A stretch of 64,000 nucleotides of DNA, taken from positions 5,704,001-5,768,000 of the forward strand of contig NZ_CP107853.1 in the NCBI RefSeq assembly GCF_036013525.1. The letters run 5' to 3'. Shown here piece by piece: positions 1 to 8,730 of this stretch. The translations under genes and the position numbers were made by a program. Source of the stretch: Nonomuraea sp. NBC_00507. GTDB taxonomy: Bacteria; Actinomycetota; Actinomycetes; Streptosporangiales; Streptosporangiaceae. Numbering within the stretch: position 1 is the first letter of the stretch; every line of letters starts with the position of its first letter. Below the pieces are notes generated by a model, which was not told where the DNA came from, ran no database searches, and saw only the letters and a list, made by a program, of their open reading frames with translations.

Positions 1-701
1 ACGCCCTGGCCGAAGAAGATGCCTGCCCACATGCGCTTGAACACGCCGCTCTCAGGCTGCCCCAGGCCGTTCGCTGGGGCACCGGCCGGGCTCTGGGCGG
101 AGGCCGCGCCGGAGGTGTCCTGGTCTGTGGCGGCGGGGGGCTGGACGGCTGCGTTGGGGAAGAGGGCGTCGGCCAGGTCGGACCAGGTGATCTGCGGCAC
201 GATCGCGTCGACCCGCTGGTCGTGGGCCGCCGTCATCAGGGCGATGGAGCCGCCGTACGAGCCGCCCACGATGCCCACGCGCGGGTCGCCCGAGGCGTCC
301 AGCAGGACCTCCGGACGCTTGGCGAGCCAGTCGATCAGCTGCTTGACGTCCTTGACCTCGTAGTCGGGGGAGTTGAGCGCGATCTCGCCGGTCGAGCGGC
401 CGAATCCGCGTGCCGACCAGGTCAGCACCGCGTAGCCGTCCTGGGCGACCCGCATCGCCTGCTGCCTGACGCTCTGCTTGCTTCCGCCGAAACCGTGGCC
501 GATCAGCACGGCAGGCGCCTTCCCGCCCCCCGGCGGCGGGAAGAACGTCGTATCGAGCTCCACCCGTTGGTCGTCGGCGGGTCCGTCGACGACGGTTATC
601 TTCTGGTCCTGGGCCCGCACCTCAGGAGCCGACGGCCACACCAGCCACGTCGTCACCCCGATGAGGGCGAGTGCCGCTACCAGCGCGGCCACACGCTTCA
701 T
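1..701 (-). CDS. Secreted alpha/beta hydrolase (S15/CocE-like), 3' end cut by window
   Basis: The first 233 codons are present; the C-terminus lies outside the window. The N-terminus is a signal peptide or membrane anchor (residues 1-30, hydrophobic from about 4 to 22). The core has the alpha/beta hydrolase features: an oxyanion-type HGFGG loop near residue 69, a WSARGFGRS strand near 95-103 and the nucleophile elbow GGSYGG with Ser148. This layout fits the S15 / CocE-NonD peptidase-esterase group, which acts on peptides or acyl esters outside the cell. Substrate cannot be told. It is divergent from the P450 gene with about 170 bp between them. ATG 699-701 is the only sensible start. Confidence 0.8.
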   Translation of the reverse strand, partial: MKRVAALVAALALIGVTTWLVWPSAPEVRAQDQKITVVDGPADDQRVELDTTFFPPPGGGKAPAVLIGHGFGGSKQSVRQQAMRVAQDGYAVLTWSARGFGRSTGEIALNSPDYEVKDVKQLIDWLAKRPEVLLDASGDPRVGIVGGSYGGSIALMTAAHDQRVDAIVPQITWSDLADALFPNAAVQPPAATDQDTSGAASAQSPAGAPANGLGQPESGVFKRMWAGIFFGQG

Positions 702-872
702 GACGAGGAGCTTACTTACGGCACCTGAGAGATCCCTGAGACGGGGCTCGCCGCCCTCGGGCCGCGCCGCCTGTGGATGACCCATGGGCGCTTGCCTGAG
801 AGCTACGGAAAGGTCAATATCGTACGCGGAGGACGCGATCTTGGCGTATGCCCGACGAGGTAAGGAGCTCAA

Positions 873-2156
873 GTGACGGTCCAGCCCGCAGTGGAGGCGT
901 TCCTGCCGTCCACCTACGCGAAAGCCGTGCCGTACGACTTGTTAGCCCACCTGAGGCGGGAGACTCCCGTCTGCTGGATCCCCGAGCCCGCCATCGGCCC
1001 CTGGCGTGAGGGTCCGGGTTACTGGGCCGTCTTCAGGCACGCCGACGTCAAGCAGGTCCTGCGCAGCACGGAAGACTTCTCCTCCCACCTCGGCGCCACC
1101 CAGCTCCGCGACTTCGACACCCCCGCTGACTTGGCCTTCGTTCAGAACATGATGGTCAACATGGACGCGCCCGGCCACGCCAGGCTGCGCAAGATCGTGG
1201 CGGCGGCCTTCACGCCGCGCGCCGTGCGAGCGCTGGAGCGGGCGATCGCTGAACGCGCGGCGGCGCTGTTCGCGGAGGGCGAGTGCGACTTCGTGGAGGT
1301 GACCGCCGACCTGCCCGTGTGGACGCTGGCCCACGTCATGGGCTTCCCGGAGCAGGACAGGCGACTGCTGTACGACTGGGCGTCGCGGGTCATCGGCTAT
1401 CAGGACGCCGACCACGCGGACCTCTCGACGGCCGAAGCGGAGTCCCTCACCCCGATGGGCCGCCGCGCCGTCGCGCTGCGTCCCCGGCTCGAGCCTGGGA
1501 CGAATCCGCGTTCCAAGGCGGCGCTGGCCGACGTGTTCGCCTATGCGCACGACCTGGCCGAGGCCCCCGTCGACGACGAATCCCTCATGGCCGCCATGAT
1601 GAAGGGCGGCCTGACCGTAGAGGAATTCGAGAACATGTTCTCCCTCTTCGCCGTCGCGGGCAACGAGACCGTCCGCAACGGCATCCCCGGCGGCCTCCTC
1701 ACGCTCCTCCAGCACCCGGCCGAGCTGGCCCGCCTGCGCGACGACCCCTCCCTGCTCGACTCCGCCATCGAGGAGATGCTCCGCTTCTGGCCGCCGGTCA
1801 TGCACTTCCGCCGTACGGCCACGCGCGACCTCACCCTCGGCGGCCGCGACATCCGCGCGGGTGACAAGGTGGTCGTCTACCACATCTCCGCGAACCGCGA
1901 CCCGTCCGTCTTCCCCGACCCCGACCGCTTCGACATCGCCCGCACCCCGAACGACCACGTCAGCTTCGGCTTCGGCCCGCACTTCTGCATCGGCGCCCAC
2001 CTGGCCCGCGCCCAGATGCGCTCGATCTTCAGGGAACTGCTCGCTTGGGATGTCGAGCTCGCGGGCAGCCCGCAAAGGCTCACGTCGAACTTCCAGAACG
2101 GCCTCAAGCACCTCCCCGTACGCCTCACCAGGCGCCCCTCACTGAGCCGCCTATAG
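873..2156 (+). CDS. Cytochrome P450
   Basis: Complete 427-residue P450. The I-helix oxygen-activation segment is AGNET (262-266), the K-helix ExxR is Glu301/Arg304, and the heme loop FGFGPHFCIG places the heme thiolate at Cys372. The AGNETVRN helix and the short N-terminus without a membrane anchor fit soluble actinobacterial P450s near the CYP124/125/142 steroid and isoprenoid oxidases, but the substrate is inference. GTG 873 follows an AAGGAG ribosome site. No ferredoxin or reductase gene is adjacent, so electrons must come from elsewhere. The methyltransferase 60 bp downstream has its own -10-like box. Confidence 0.9.
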   Translation: MTVQPAVEAFLPSTYAKAVPYDLLAHLRRETPVCWIPEPAIGPWREGPGYWAVFRHADVKQVLRSTEDFSSHLGATQLRDFDTPADLAFVQNMMVNMDAPGHARLRKIVAAAFTPRAVRALERAIAERAAALFAEGECDFVEVTADLPVWTLAHVMGFPEQDRRLLYDWASRVIGYQDADHADLSTAEAESLTPMGRRAVALRPRLEPGTNPRSKAALADVFAYAHDLAEAPVDDESLMAAMMKGGLTVEEFENMFSLFAVAGNETVRNGIPGGLLTLLQHPAELARLRDDPSLLDSAIEEMLRFWPPVMHFRRTATRDLTLGGRDIRAGDKVVVYHISANRDPSVFPDPDRFDIARTPNDHVSFGFGPHFCIGAHLARAQMRSIFRELLAWDVELAGSPQRLTSNFQNGLKHLPVRLTRRPSLSRL

Positions 2157-2215
2157 AACCTGCCGGCCGAAAAGCGAATGCGGCGCGATCAAGCCCGCCC
2201 CTAGGCTCGTGCGCC

Positions 2216-3010
2216 ATGGACTACTTGACGACGAACCGGGCCAACTGGAACGCACGCGTCCCGATCCACGTCGCCAGTGACTTCTACGACGTCGAGGGCT
2301 TCAAGGCGAGCGGCCGGAGCGTCCTGAGGCCGTTCGAGGTGGCGGAGGTGGGCGAGGTATCCGGCCGCCGCCTGGTGCATTTGCAGTGCCACCTCGGACT
2401 GGACACGCTCTCCTGGGCCAGGCTCGGCGCCGAGGTGACCGGGCTCGACTTCTCGTCCGACGCCATCGACCAGGCCAGGCGGATCGCGGCTGGATGCGGC
2501 ATCCGGGCGAGGTTCGTCACCGCCGACGTGTACGACGCGGCCGAGGCGCTCGGCGAGACCTACGACATCGTCTACACCGGCATCGGCGCCCTGGTGTGGC
2601 TGCCCGACCTCACCCGGTGGGCCGAAACGGTCGCCGCCCTGCTCAACCCGGACGGATTCCTCTATCTCGCCGAATTCCATCCATTCGCCGACATTCTTGA
2701 CGACGAGACCGGCACCAAAGTCACCCACGACTACTTCGCCAGCGGCCCGCACGTCTGGGACGAGCCATACACCTACACCGGTGGCGAACTGAGCGAGCAC
2801 CGGACCTCCGTGCAGTTCCAGCACGGCCTCGGCGAGGTCGTCAGCGCGGTGGCGGCGGCCGGCCTGCGCGTGGAGTTCGTGCACGAGCACGACCACACGC
2901 TCTTCCGCCGCTACGCCACGCTGTCGAACGACGGCACCGGCTACCGCCTGCCGGAAGGCGCTCCCAAGATCCCGCTGATGTACTCGTTGCGCGCCGCCGC
3001 CCCTGTCTGA
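2216..3010 (+). CDS. Class I SAM-dependent methyltransferase
   Basis: A 264-residue methyltransferase. Motif I is the variant LVHLQCHLGLDT (about 53-64) and the acidic end of strand 2 is GLDFS (76-80); motif IV-like IVYTGIGAL follows. The QCHxG form of motif I is common in a family of uncharacterised actinobacterial methyltransferases. I chose ATG 2216 over longer in-frame options because the upstream frame overlaps the P450 and because TAGGCT (2202-2207) lies 8 bases before the ATG, as expected for a leaderless transcript. Substrate unknown. Confidence 0.85.
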   Translation: MDYLTTNRANWNARVPIHVASDFYDVEGFKASGRSVLRPFEVAEVGEVSGRRLVHLQCHLGLDTLSWARLGAEVTGLDFSSDAIDQARRIAAGCGIRARFVTADVYDAAEALGETYDIVYTGIGALVWLPDLTRWAETVAALLNPDGFLYLAEFHPFADILDDETGTKVTHDYFASGPHVWDEPYTYTGGELSEHRTSVQFQHGLGEVVSAVAAAGLRVEFVHEHDHTLFRRYATLSNDGTGYRLPEGAPKIPLMYSLRAAAPV

Positions 3011-3058
3011 CGCGGGCCTCGCGATCCTGCCCCGCCGATGACCGTAAGATTCCTTCCC

Positions 3059-4237
3059 GTGAAGTCTCCAGCATCGTTCAAGAAGGCCGCAGAGTGGGCC
3101 TTGCCCTATTGGACCCGAGGCCAGGCGGGGCGCGAGACGCCGCAGGATCTGTTCAGGGTGCTCTACTTCGGCTGGCTGGCGGCGTTCACGCTCAAGGTGC
3201 TCGGCTCGGCCTGGGACGTCTCGTGGCACTTCAAGTGGCTGCGTGACGACCTCGCCCCGCCGCACCTGCTCAACTCCGCCGGCACGGCCCTCGCCCTCGC
3301 GCTGACGATCATCCACGGCTACACCGGCTACGGCGTGGACAAGGTGGCGCTCAGGACGATCCAGTGGGGCACCGGGATCTTCCTCGTCGCGGTCCCCCTC
3401 GACCTGATCAATCACCGTGTCAACGGGCTCGACATCACCTCGTGGAGCCCGTCGCACATCATGTTGTACCTTGGAACGTTCTTCATGATCGCCGGCGTGA
3501 TCCGCGGCTGGTTCATGGGGGCTCCTCCGGGCAGGGAACGCACGGTCGTGCTGGGGGCGTTCTTCGCGTTCTTCCTGGAAAACGTGCACTTCCCCGAGCA
3601 GCATCAGGAATACGGCATCCTGTCGATCGGCGCCTGGGACAACAAGGCCGTCTACGCCGAGCCGATCCTGCTCCAGTTCGCCGCCGACCAGATGGGGCGG
3701 CCGGTGGACCGGACGATGATGACCGGGTTCGCGCTGCCCGTGCCGGACTTCCTCTACCCGGTCTTCGCGGTGGTGGCCGGGCTGTCGGTGCTGGTGGTGG
3801 CGCGGTTACTCATCGGCAGATTCGGCGCGGCCACCCTCGTCGCCGCCGGCTACGTGGGCTTCAGGACGCTGATCTGGCCGCTCCTGACCTTCACCGGGTT
3901 CCCGCCGTCGGCGGTGCCGTTCTTCCTGGTCGTGGCCGGTCTCCTGGTGGACCTCGCCTTCCTGGTACGGGTGCCGGTGGCGCGCGCCGTGCTGGGGGCC
4001 GCCGGCGCGACCGCGGCCGCGTACGGCGCACTGGCGGCGCAGAGCGCGATCATGGGCCCGGTGTACGGCGCCATCAAGGGCCAGGACGGGCTGCTGGGCG
4101 CACCTCCCCTGGCCATGTCGTCCGCCGTCTGGGCCGGGCTCGGCCTGCTCGCCGCCTGGCTGGCGGTCGAGTGGATCGCCGGGAGACGTGGCCGTCAGGC
4201 GATGGAGGCCCGCGTGATCGCCACCGCCACCCCGTAA
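3059..4237 (+). CDS. His-rich polytopic membrane protein of unknown function
   Basis: A 392-residue protein with roughly nine hydrophobic segments. I do not recognise a named family. Histidines cluster in or beside predicted membrane segments: WDVSWH57, PPH69, IIH86, INH119, SPSH133 and VHFPEQH (177, 182), with acidic residues nearby (Glu174, Glu180). This looks like a metal site, and the convergent neighbours are copD and copC. GTG 3059 is chosen because TAAGAT (3045-3050) precedes it by 8 bases; ATG 3038 is the alternative. Its 3' end overlaps the copD 3' end by 43 bp. Confidence 0.7.
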   Translation: MKSPASFKKAAEWALPYWTRGQAGRETPQDLFRVLYFGWLAAFTLKVLGSAWDVSWHFKWLRDDLAPPHLLNSAGTALALALTIIHGYTGYGVDKVALRTIQWGTGIFLVAVPLDLINHRVNGLDITSWSPSHIMLYLGTFFMIAGVIRGWFMGAPPGRERTVVLGAFFAFFLENVHFPEQHQEYGILSIGAWDNKAVYAEPILLQFAADQMGRPVDRTMMTGFALPVPDFLYPVFAVVAGLSVLVVARLLIGRFGAATLVAAGYVGFRTLIWPLLTFTGFPPSAVPFFLVVAGLLVDLAFLVRVPVARAVLGAAGATAAAYGALAAQSAIMGPVYGAIKGQDGLLGAPPLAMSSAVWAGLGLLAAWLAVEWIAGRRGRQAMEARVIATATP

Positions 4238-5226
4238 GCCAGACCCATCACCGACACCTCGGCCGCCGCCCACCCCACCAGGGCGGTGGCCCTGCCGTGG
4301 CGTACGGCAGGCAGCAGCCGGAAGCGGATGTGCGCGGCCAGTGGCACCAGCGACGCCATCAGCAGCGTCTTGACCACGACCAGCACCCCGTACGGGCTGG
4401 TCACGATCGCGCCGGGCAACGTCACGCCCGGCGTCAGCGCCATCGTGCCCAGCCCGGTGATCAGACCCGACAGGCCGACCAGGAGCAGGCACACCGTCGC
4501 CATCCTGGAGAACTTCGGCAGCACCGCGGCGAGGAGCTCCTTGTGCGGCGCCACGAACACGGCCGTCGCCACCAGCCCGCCCGTCCACGCCGCCGCACCC
4601 ATCACGTGGATCTCCATCGAGACCATGAGGGGGTCGTGCCAGACCGAGTTCACGGCGTGTCCGGTGACCGGGATGGGCAGCAGCCCGAACAACGCCACGA
4701 TCACCCGCAGCTCGGCCGGCACCTTCTCGCCGAACCGCACCGCCATGAGCCCGATGCCCGCCGCCGCCAGGGCGCAGGCCGCGCTGAACAGCAGCCCCTG
4801 ACCTGTGCCGACATCGCCGACATATGCGGCGATCATCCCGAACGTCGGCACGCCGCCCGGATTGAGCTCGGCCGTCTGGAACACGATCGTGAGCAGTGCG
4901 CAGATCGCCCACGCCCAGGCGGCCATCACCGCCAGCGGCCGCACCCTGAGCAGCACCGGCTCCGTGCGCTCCGGGTCATCGAAGCCGAGCAGCTTGGGCA
5001 GCAGGCTCAACCCGACCACCGCCACGGCGGCCACATCGAGCAGGACCCGGACGATCGGCAGCCCGAAGGACACGATGGGACCTGGCAGCGGAATGCCGGG
5101 CACCGCCTCCTGACCCGTGAACGAGCTCGCCGCCACGGCCGCGACCACCGCGCACACCCCGAACCCGCCGGCAACCAGCCGACCGCCGACGCCTCGCCGG
5201 GCGAGCGGGGGAGCGCTGACCGTCAC
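4195..5226 (-). CDS. copD: CopD-family copper membrane protein
   Basis: A 343-residue protein with about eight membrane segments. CopD-domain features include TGHAVNS and the segment SVWHDPLMVSMEIHVMGAAAW, whose histidines are the usual candidates for copper contact. CopD proteins are thought to move copper across the membrane together with periplasmic CopC. GTG 5224-5226 overlaps the copC stop by 4 bp (GTGA), so the two are translationally coupled. Its 3' end runs 43 bp into the convergent membrane gene. Direction of copper movement cannot be read from sequence. Confidence 0.85.
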   Translation of the reverse strand: MTVSAPPLARRGVGGRLVAGGFGVCAVVAAVAASSFTGQEAVPGIPLPGPIVSFGLPIVRVLLDVAAVAVVGLSLLPKLLGFDDPERTEPVLLRVRPLAVMAAWAWAICALLTIVFQTAELNPGGVPTFGMIAAYVGDVGTGQGLLFSAACALAAAGIGLMAVRFGEKVPAELRVIVALFGLLPIPVTGHAVNSVWHDPLMVSMEIHVMGAAAWTGGLVATAVFVAPHKELLAAVLPKFSRMATVCLLLVGLSGLITGLGTMALTPGVTLPGAIVTSPYGVLVVVKTLLMASLVPLAAHIRFRLLPAVRHGRATALVGWAAAEVSVMGLAYGVAVAITRASIA

Positions 5227-5936
5227 GACCGCGCCCCTTCGTCCCCGGGCACGTGCACGACCTCGCTGCCAGACGCCTCGGCCGCCGGACGCTGCCCGGC
5301 CGTCGTCGCTCCGCGAGCGCTCACCGGGCCGGTGAGGGCTGAGGGGGCGCGGCGGAGGGCCACGGCCGTGCCTGCGGCCAGCACCAGCAGCGCGCCCACG
5401 ATCCACACCACGGCCATCCCGGCCCCGCCGTTCGCCGCCGCCTCGGCGGCGTCCGCGCTGGAGCCTGGGGCGCTCTCCTGGGCGGCGGCTCCGGGCGCGG
5501 TTGTGGCGCTGGAGGCTCGGGCCTGCTGACCGGCGGCGTCCGGGCTGGTGCTCTGGGCCGGCTGGCCGGCGGACTCCGCGGCCAGGTTGAAGGTGATCTT
5601 CCCGGTCACCGGATGCCCGTCGGCCGACAGGATCCGGTAGCCCACCACGTACGGCCCTCCGCTCGGCAACGGCTTGACCTTCACCGACACCCGCTCGGCG
5701 GCGACCACGGCCGCCCCGTCGGCCCACGCGGACCCGTCCGCCCCCGTCACACCGACCTGCGCGTACCCCTGCCGCACCGCCTGGTCGAACACCAGCGTCA
5801 CCCGCTCGGGCGAGGCCGTCAGCGTGGCCCCGTCCTTGGGATCGCTGCCGATCAGCACGTTGTGCGCCTGCGCCGCCGGCGGGAGGACCCCCACCGCGGC
5901 GAAGGCGAGCAGCAGGACCGTAAGTAGCCGCCTCAA
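5223..5936 (-). CDS. copC: CopC-domain copper-binding exported protein
   Basis: A 237-residue protein: signal peptide (1-24) cut at AQA before His25, so the mature protein begins HNVLIGSDP with an N-terminal histidine as in Cu(II)-binding CopC proteins. Asp106 and His108 in SADGHPVTG are the matching copper ligands. A Ser/Ala-rich linker and a C-terminal membrane helix (VVWIVGALLVLAAG) tether it to the membrane with basic residues inside. The only start in frame with a ribosome-site-like GGAAGG upstream is TTG 5936; no ATG or GTG fits. First gene of the copC-copD pair. Confidence 0.88.
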   Translation of the reverse strand: MRRLLTVLLLAFAAVGVLPPAAQAHNVLIGSDPKDGATLTASPERVTLVFDQAVRQGYAQVGVTGADGSAWADGAAVVAAERVSVKVKPLPSGGPYVVGYRILSADGHPVTGKITFNLAAESAGQPAQSTSPDAAGQQARASSATTAPGAAAQESAPGSSADAAEAAANGGAGMAVVWIVGALLVLAAGTAVALRRAPSALTGPVSARGATTAGQRPAAEASGSEVVHVPGDEGARS

Positions 5937-6019
5937 GAGCTTGAAGCCTTCCGTCGAACTTCCGAACCGAACGCGTCAAGGACATCGGACATGTCCCGAA
6001 CCCGTATATGGTGCCATCC

Positions 6020-6784
6020 ATGCCGGACCTGTTCGGCGGCGCGGCGCCGTACTACGCCAGATACCGGGCCGACTACGGCGAGGAGGCCATCAAGCACCTC
6101 GCCACCACGTTCGGCCGGGACAGCAGCGTGCTGGACCTCGGCTGCGGTCCAGGAACGGTGGCGATCCCGCTGGCCCGCCACGTCCGCGAGGTCACCGCCG
6201 TCGACCCGGACGAGGAGATGCTGGCGGAGGGCAGGCGCCTGGCCGCGAATATCCCCAACATCCGCTGGCTGCGCGGCGACTCGGCGATGCTGCGCGCGTT
6301 TCCGCCGTTCGACCACGTCGTCATGGGCAGGTCGTTCCACTGGATGGATCGCCGCACGGTGCTGGCCGAGCTGGACGAGCTGCTCCCGCCGGACGGCGTC
6401 GTGGCGCTCGTCGGCCCGACCCGCGACCCCGGCGAGGAGCCGTGGGAGCCTGTGGTGCGGCGGGTCCGCGAGGAGTTCGGCCTGGGCGCGATGACGGCCA
6501 CGAACTCCTGGGAGGCGACCGGCGAGCACCCCCATGACGTGCTGGCGACCTCGTCCTTCTCAGACCTGAGCTCGATCATGTACGAGCGCCGCCTCATCTA
6601 CGACCTGGACGCCGTGATCGGCCTGCAGCTGTCCTACTCCTACAGCGCCCCCGCCCGCCTCGGCGACCGGCTGGAGGCGTTCACCGACGCGGCGAGGGAG
6701 GCTCTGCTGGCGAGCAACCCCTCAGGCAGGTGGGAGTACGTGACGGAGACAGAGGTTCTCACCGCCAGGCGTGCCCCCGCCTGA
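6020..6784 (+). CDS. Class I SAM-dependent methyltransferase (UbiE/type 11-like)
   Basis: A 254-residue methyltransferase with a textbook motif I, VLDLGCGPG (37-45), and an acidic strand-2 end VDPDEEM. The GRSFHWMD segment is typical of the small-molecule methyltransferases that resemble trans-aconitate methyltransferase. ATG 6020 is preferred over ATG 6008: TATGGT (6007-6012) sits 7 bases upstream, so 6008 would lie inside the -10 box. Divergent from copC with 83 bp between starts. Substrate unknown. Confidence 0.87.
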   Translation: MPDLFGGAAPYYARYRADYGEEAIKHLATTFGRDSSVLDLGCGPGTVAIPLARHVREVTAVDPDEEMLAEGRRLAANIPNIRWLRGDSAMLRAFPPFDHVVMGRSFHWMDRRTVLAELDELLPPDGVVALVGPTRDPGEEPWEPVVRRVREEFGLGAMTATNSWEATGEHPHDVLATSSFSDLSSIMYERRLIYDLDAVIGLQLSYSYSAPARLGDRLEAFTDAAREALLASNPSGRWEYVTETEVLTARRAPA

Positions 6785-6790
6785 GGCCGG

Positions 6791-7765
6791 TCAGCGCGGG
6801 TCCGCCCAGATGCCCATGGCCCGCCAGATCCGCCGGGTGACGGCATTGACCAGCCCGAGCTCGGCGCACAGCTCCCGCGTCTTGCTGACCGAGTCGCGGA
6901 TCTCGTCCTTGGCGGCCGCGTTGCGCACGTAGACCTCGGACACCACGTTCGAGGGGATCCTGAAGTGCCTGATCATCGCCATCGGAGGCGACAGCATGAT
7001 GCGGGCCATCACCCCGAGGACGATCGGCGCGGCGATGCCGAGCATGAGACGCCGATAGGCGGGCATCCGGGGCACCCGGTTACGCAGGTAGTGCCGGGCG
7101 AACGAGATGTGCCTGGCCTCCTCCGCGATGTGGATGCGCATGATCGTCTCTTCGAGCGGGTGGTGCGCCCGCCCGTCCTTCAGGACCTTGCGCTGCACGT
7201 GGTCGATCGGGTCCTCGCCGCCGAGCACGAACACGAAGAACAGCTCGGTCGAGATCAGCGGGATCCATGGCGCGACCTGGGCGACCGCCGACAGCGGCCC
7301 GGGCATGCCGCGGATCGGCAGACCGGTACGGTTCACGAACTCCTGGAACATCATCCCGTGATGTCCCTCTTCGATGGTCTCGTGGTAGACGTACCGGAAC
7401 TCCGGCGACCCGTTCGGCAGCCGGTAGGCGTAGTTGAGCAGGCCGCGCTTGAGCAGGTTTTCGAACTGCAGCCCGACCTTCATGGCGGTGGCCACCCGCC
7501 ACAGTCCGATCGTGGCACGCACCTCGGGGGGACGGCTGCGATACCAGGGATGGCCGCCCAGCTTGTCCACCTCGGGCAGCTCCCACCGCGGGTCGGCGGG
7601 GTCCACCAGGAACTCCGGGTCGTCCCACGGGATGTCCCGGTACGGCTCCCAGTGTTTGTCGACCGACGCCTTCGAGAGGCGTTCGATGACCGCTTCGTAG
7701 GCGCTGCGGCTCGCGACCCGCTCGTCGCGCTCCCGCGCGGTGGTAGAGCTCGGTGCAGGTGTCAT
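6791..7765 (-). CDS. AurF-type diiron oxygenase (p-aminobenzoate N-oxygenase family)
   Basis: A 324-residue helical protein. Two carboxylate/histidine clusters of the AurF family are visible: YHETIEEGHHGMM in the middle and EETIMRIHIAEEARH later, giving the ExxH-type ligands for a diiron centre. AurF homologues oxidise amines or act as hydroxylases; the substrate here is unknown. ATG 7765 has an upstream GGAGAGGAG site. A 19-bp palindrome (7793-7811) lies 27 bp before the start and the next gene upstream on the same strand is a TetR regulator, so repression by that regulator is likely. Confidence 0.85.
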   Translation of the reverse strand: MTPAPSSTTARERDERVASRSAYEAVIERLSKASVDKHWEPYRDIPWDDPEFLVDPADPRWELPEVDKLGGHPWYRSRPPEVRATIGLWRVATAMKVGLQFENLLKRGLLNYAYRLPNGSPEFRYVYHETIEEGHHGMMFQEFVNRTGLPIRGMPGPLSAVAQVAPWIPLISTELFFVFVLGGEDPIDHVQRKVLKDGRAHHPLEETIMRIHIAEEARHISFARHYLRNRVPRMPAYRRLMLGIAAPIVLGVMARIMLSPPMAMIRHFRIPSNVVSEVYVRNAAAKDEIRDSVSKTRELCAELGLVNAVTRRIWRAMGIWADPR

Positions 7766-7792
7766 CACGCGCACTCCTCTCCTCGCCAAGTA

Positions 7793-7811
7793 ATTGTACG
7801 AAGCGTCCAAT
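7793..7811. promoter_or_regulatory. Probable TetR-type operator upstream of the AurF-like gene
   Basis: ATTGTACGAAGCGTCCAAT is a near-perfect inverted repeat (8-bp arms around AAG, one mismatched pair). Its length, its place between the tetR stop and the oxygenase start, and its overlap with the expected promoter make it the best operator candidate for the adjacent TetR protein. Confidence 0.6.
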
Positions 7812-7829
7812 AACTCGGGAAGAGTGGTG

Positions 7830-8429
7830 TCACAGCTTTTCCGGCGACACCCCCAGCTCGTTCGCCGCGGCCTCGCGGATGAGCACGTTGACCCGGCGCC
7901 GCGACAGCGCCTTGGGGTGCACGTGGGTCTGAATCGCGAACCCGTCGATGAGCGCGCAGATCCGCCACGCCGTCCCGTCGGGGTCCGCGCAGTCGAACTC
8001 GCCGCGCTCGACCCCGGCCTCGATGATCGCGCGCAGCAGCAGGCGGCCCCGCGTGTCGATGCGCCGCGAGATCTCCTCCAGTTCCGGGCTGCGCATCGCC
8101 TCCGCCCACGCGTCGATCCACAGTCGCCAGCCCTCCGTGGGGATGGCGGGGGAGCAGAGCCTGAGCAGGGAGACCAGCCGTTCGAGCGGGGTGCCCGTGG
8201 AGTGTTCGACATCGTCGAGCGCGTTCATGTGAAGGCGGGCCGCGTACGTGAAGGCCTGCGCGAACAGCCGTTCCTTGTTCTCGAAATGGTAGAAAAGCAA
8301 GGCCTGGCTGACGCCGGCGGCCCTGGCGATGTCGATGGTCCTGGTATGGCCGAACCCTTGCTCCGCGATCACCTCGCAGGCCGTCTTGAGAAGATCCTCA
8401 CGCCTTAATCGGCTGAAACCTGATGTCAC
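7830..8429 (-). CDS. TetR/AcrR-family transcriptional regulator
   Basis: A 199-residue repressor. The N-terminal helix-turn-helix reads IDIARAAGVSQALLFYHFENKERLF, the standard TetR DNA-binding signature; the remaining helices form the ligand pocket. The longest reading frame runs to 8564, but its first 45 codons look non-coding (Arg-rich, hydrophilic), so GTG 8427-8429 (TSGFSRLRREDLL) is chosen; no strong ribosome site decides this. It lies directly upstream of the AurF-like oxygenase on the same strand and probably controls it and itself. Confidence 0.83.
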   Translation of the reverse strand: MTSGFSRLRREDLLKTACEVIAEQGFGHTRTIDIARAAGVSQALLFYHFENKERLFAQAFTYAARLHMNALDDVEHSTGTPLERLVSLLRLCSPAIPTEGWRLWIDAWAEAMRSPELEEISRRIDTRGRLLLRAIIEAGVERGEFDCADPDGTAWRICALIDGFAIQTHVHPKALSRRRVNVLIREAAANELGVSPEKL

Positions 8430-8730
8430 TGCGAGTAACTCTTGCGTCTGATCATTGCTATTTGTGGGACAAACCGGGCGTCGAGCGCCTCTGTTGCGGC
8501 TGGTCCGCTCCTCCTTCTGGCTTTCACGGTGATCATGGTAGTGACACCATCGAAAACCTTTCATTACCCGTTCTGGGGCCCCGTCAGTCCTTTCTGGTCG
8601 GCATTCGCAGCACGAATCGGGCGTCGCGGTTGCGTGCGGCGTTCAGCCGGGTGAAGCGGACAGAACACTGCTCTATGCGTGTTGTGGTCGTCTGATTAGA
8701 GTAAGTGGACACTGATACCAAGGAGGCGAC
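8430..8730. other. Intergenic region between tetR and the fadE operon
   Basis: No credible gene. It contains a small inverted repeat TTTGT-GGG-ACAAA (8461-8473) close to the tetR start and, at its other end, the 18-bp element shared with the Baeyer-Villiger gene promoter (8701-8718). Confidence 0.5.
8701..8718 (+). promoter_or_regulatory. Shared 18-bp element (copy 1) before fadE operon
   Basis: GTAAGTGGACACTGATAC, ending 12 bases before the GTG at 8731. A copy differing at two positions lies at 19278-19295 on the minus strand, also exactly 12 bases before a start codon. It contains the half-sites AGTG/CACT. Likely a binding site overlapping the transcription start. Confidence 0.55.

Noticed and set aside
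703..872. Possible riboswitch between the hydrolase and P450 genes (two CTGAGA-like blocks)
   Set aside because: The blocks are on the P450 strand but do not assemble into a TPP or glycine aptamer; only short chance matches.
873..2156. Steroid C26 hydroxylase CYP125 assignment
   Set aside because: Motifs fit the wider CYP124/125/142 group only, and no sterol-degradation genes adjoin it.
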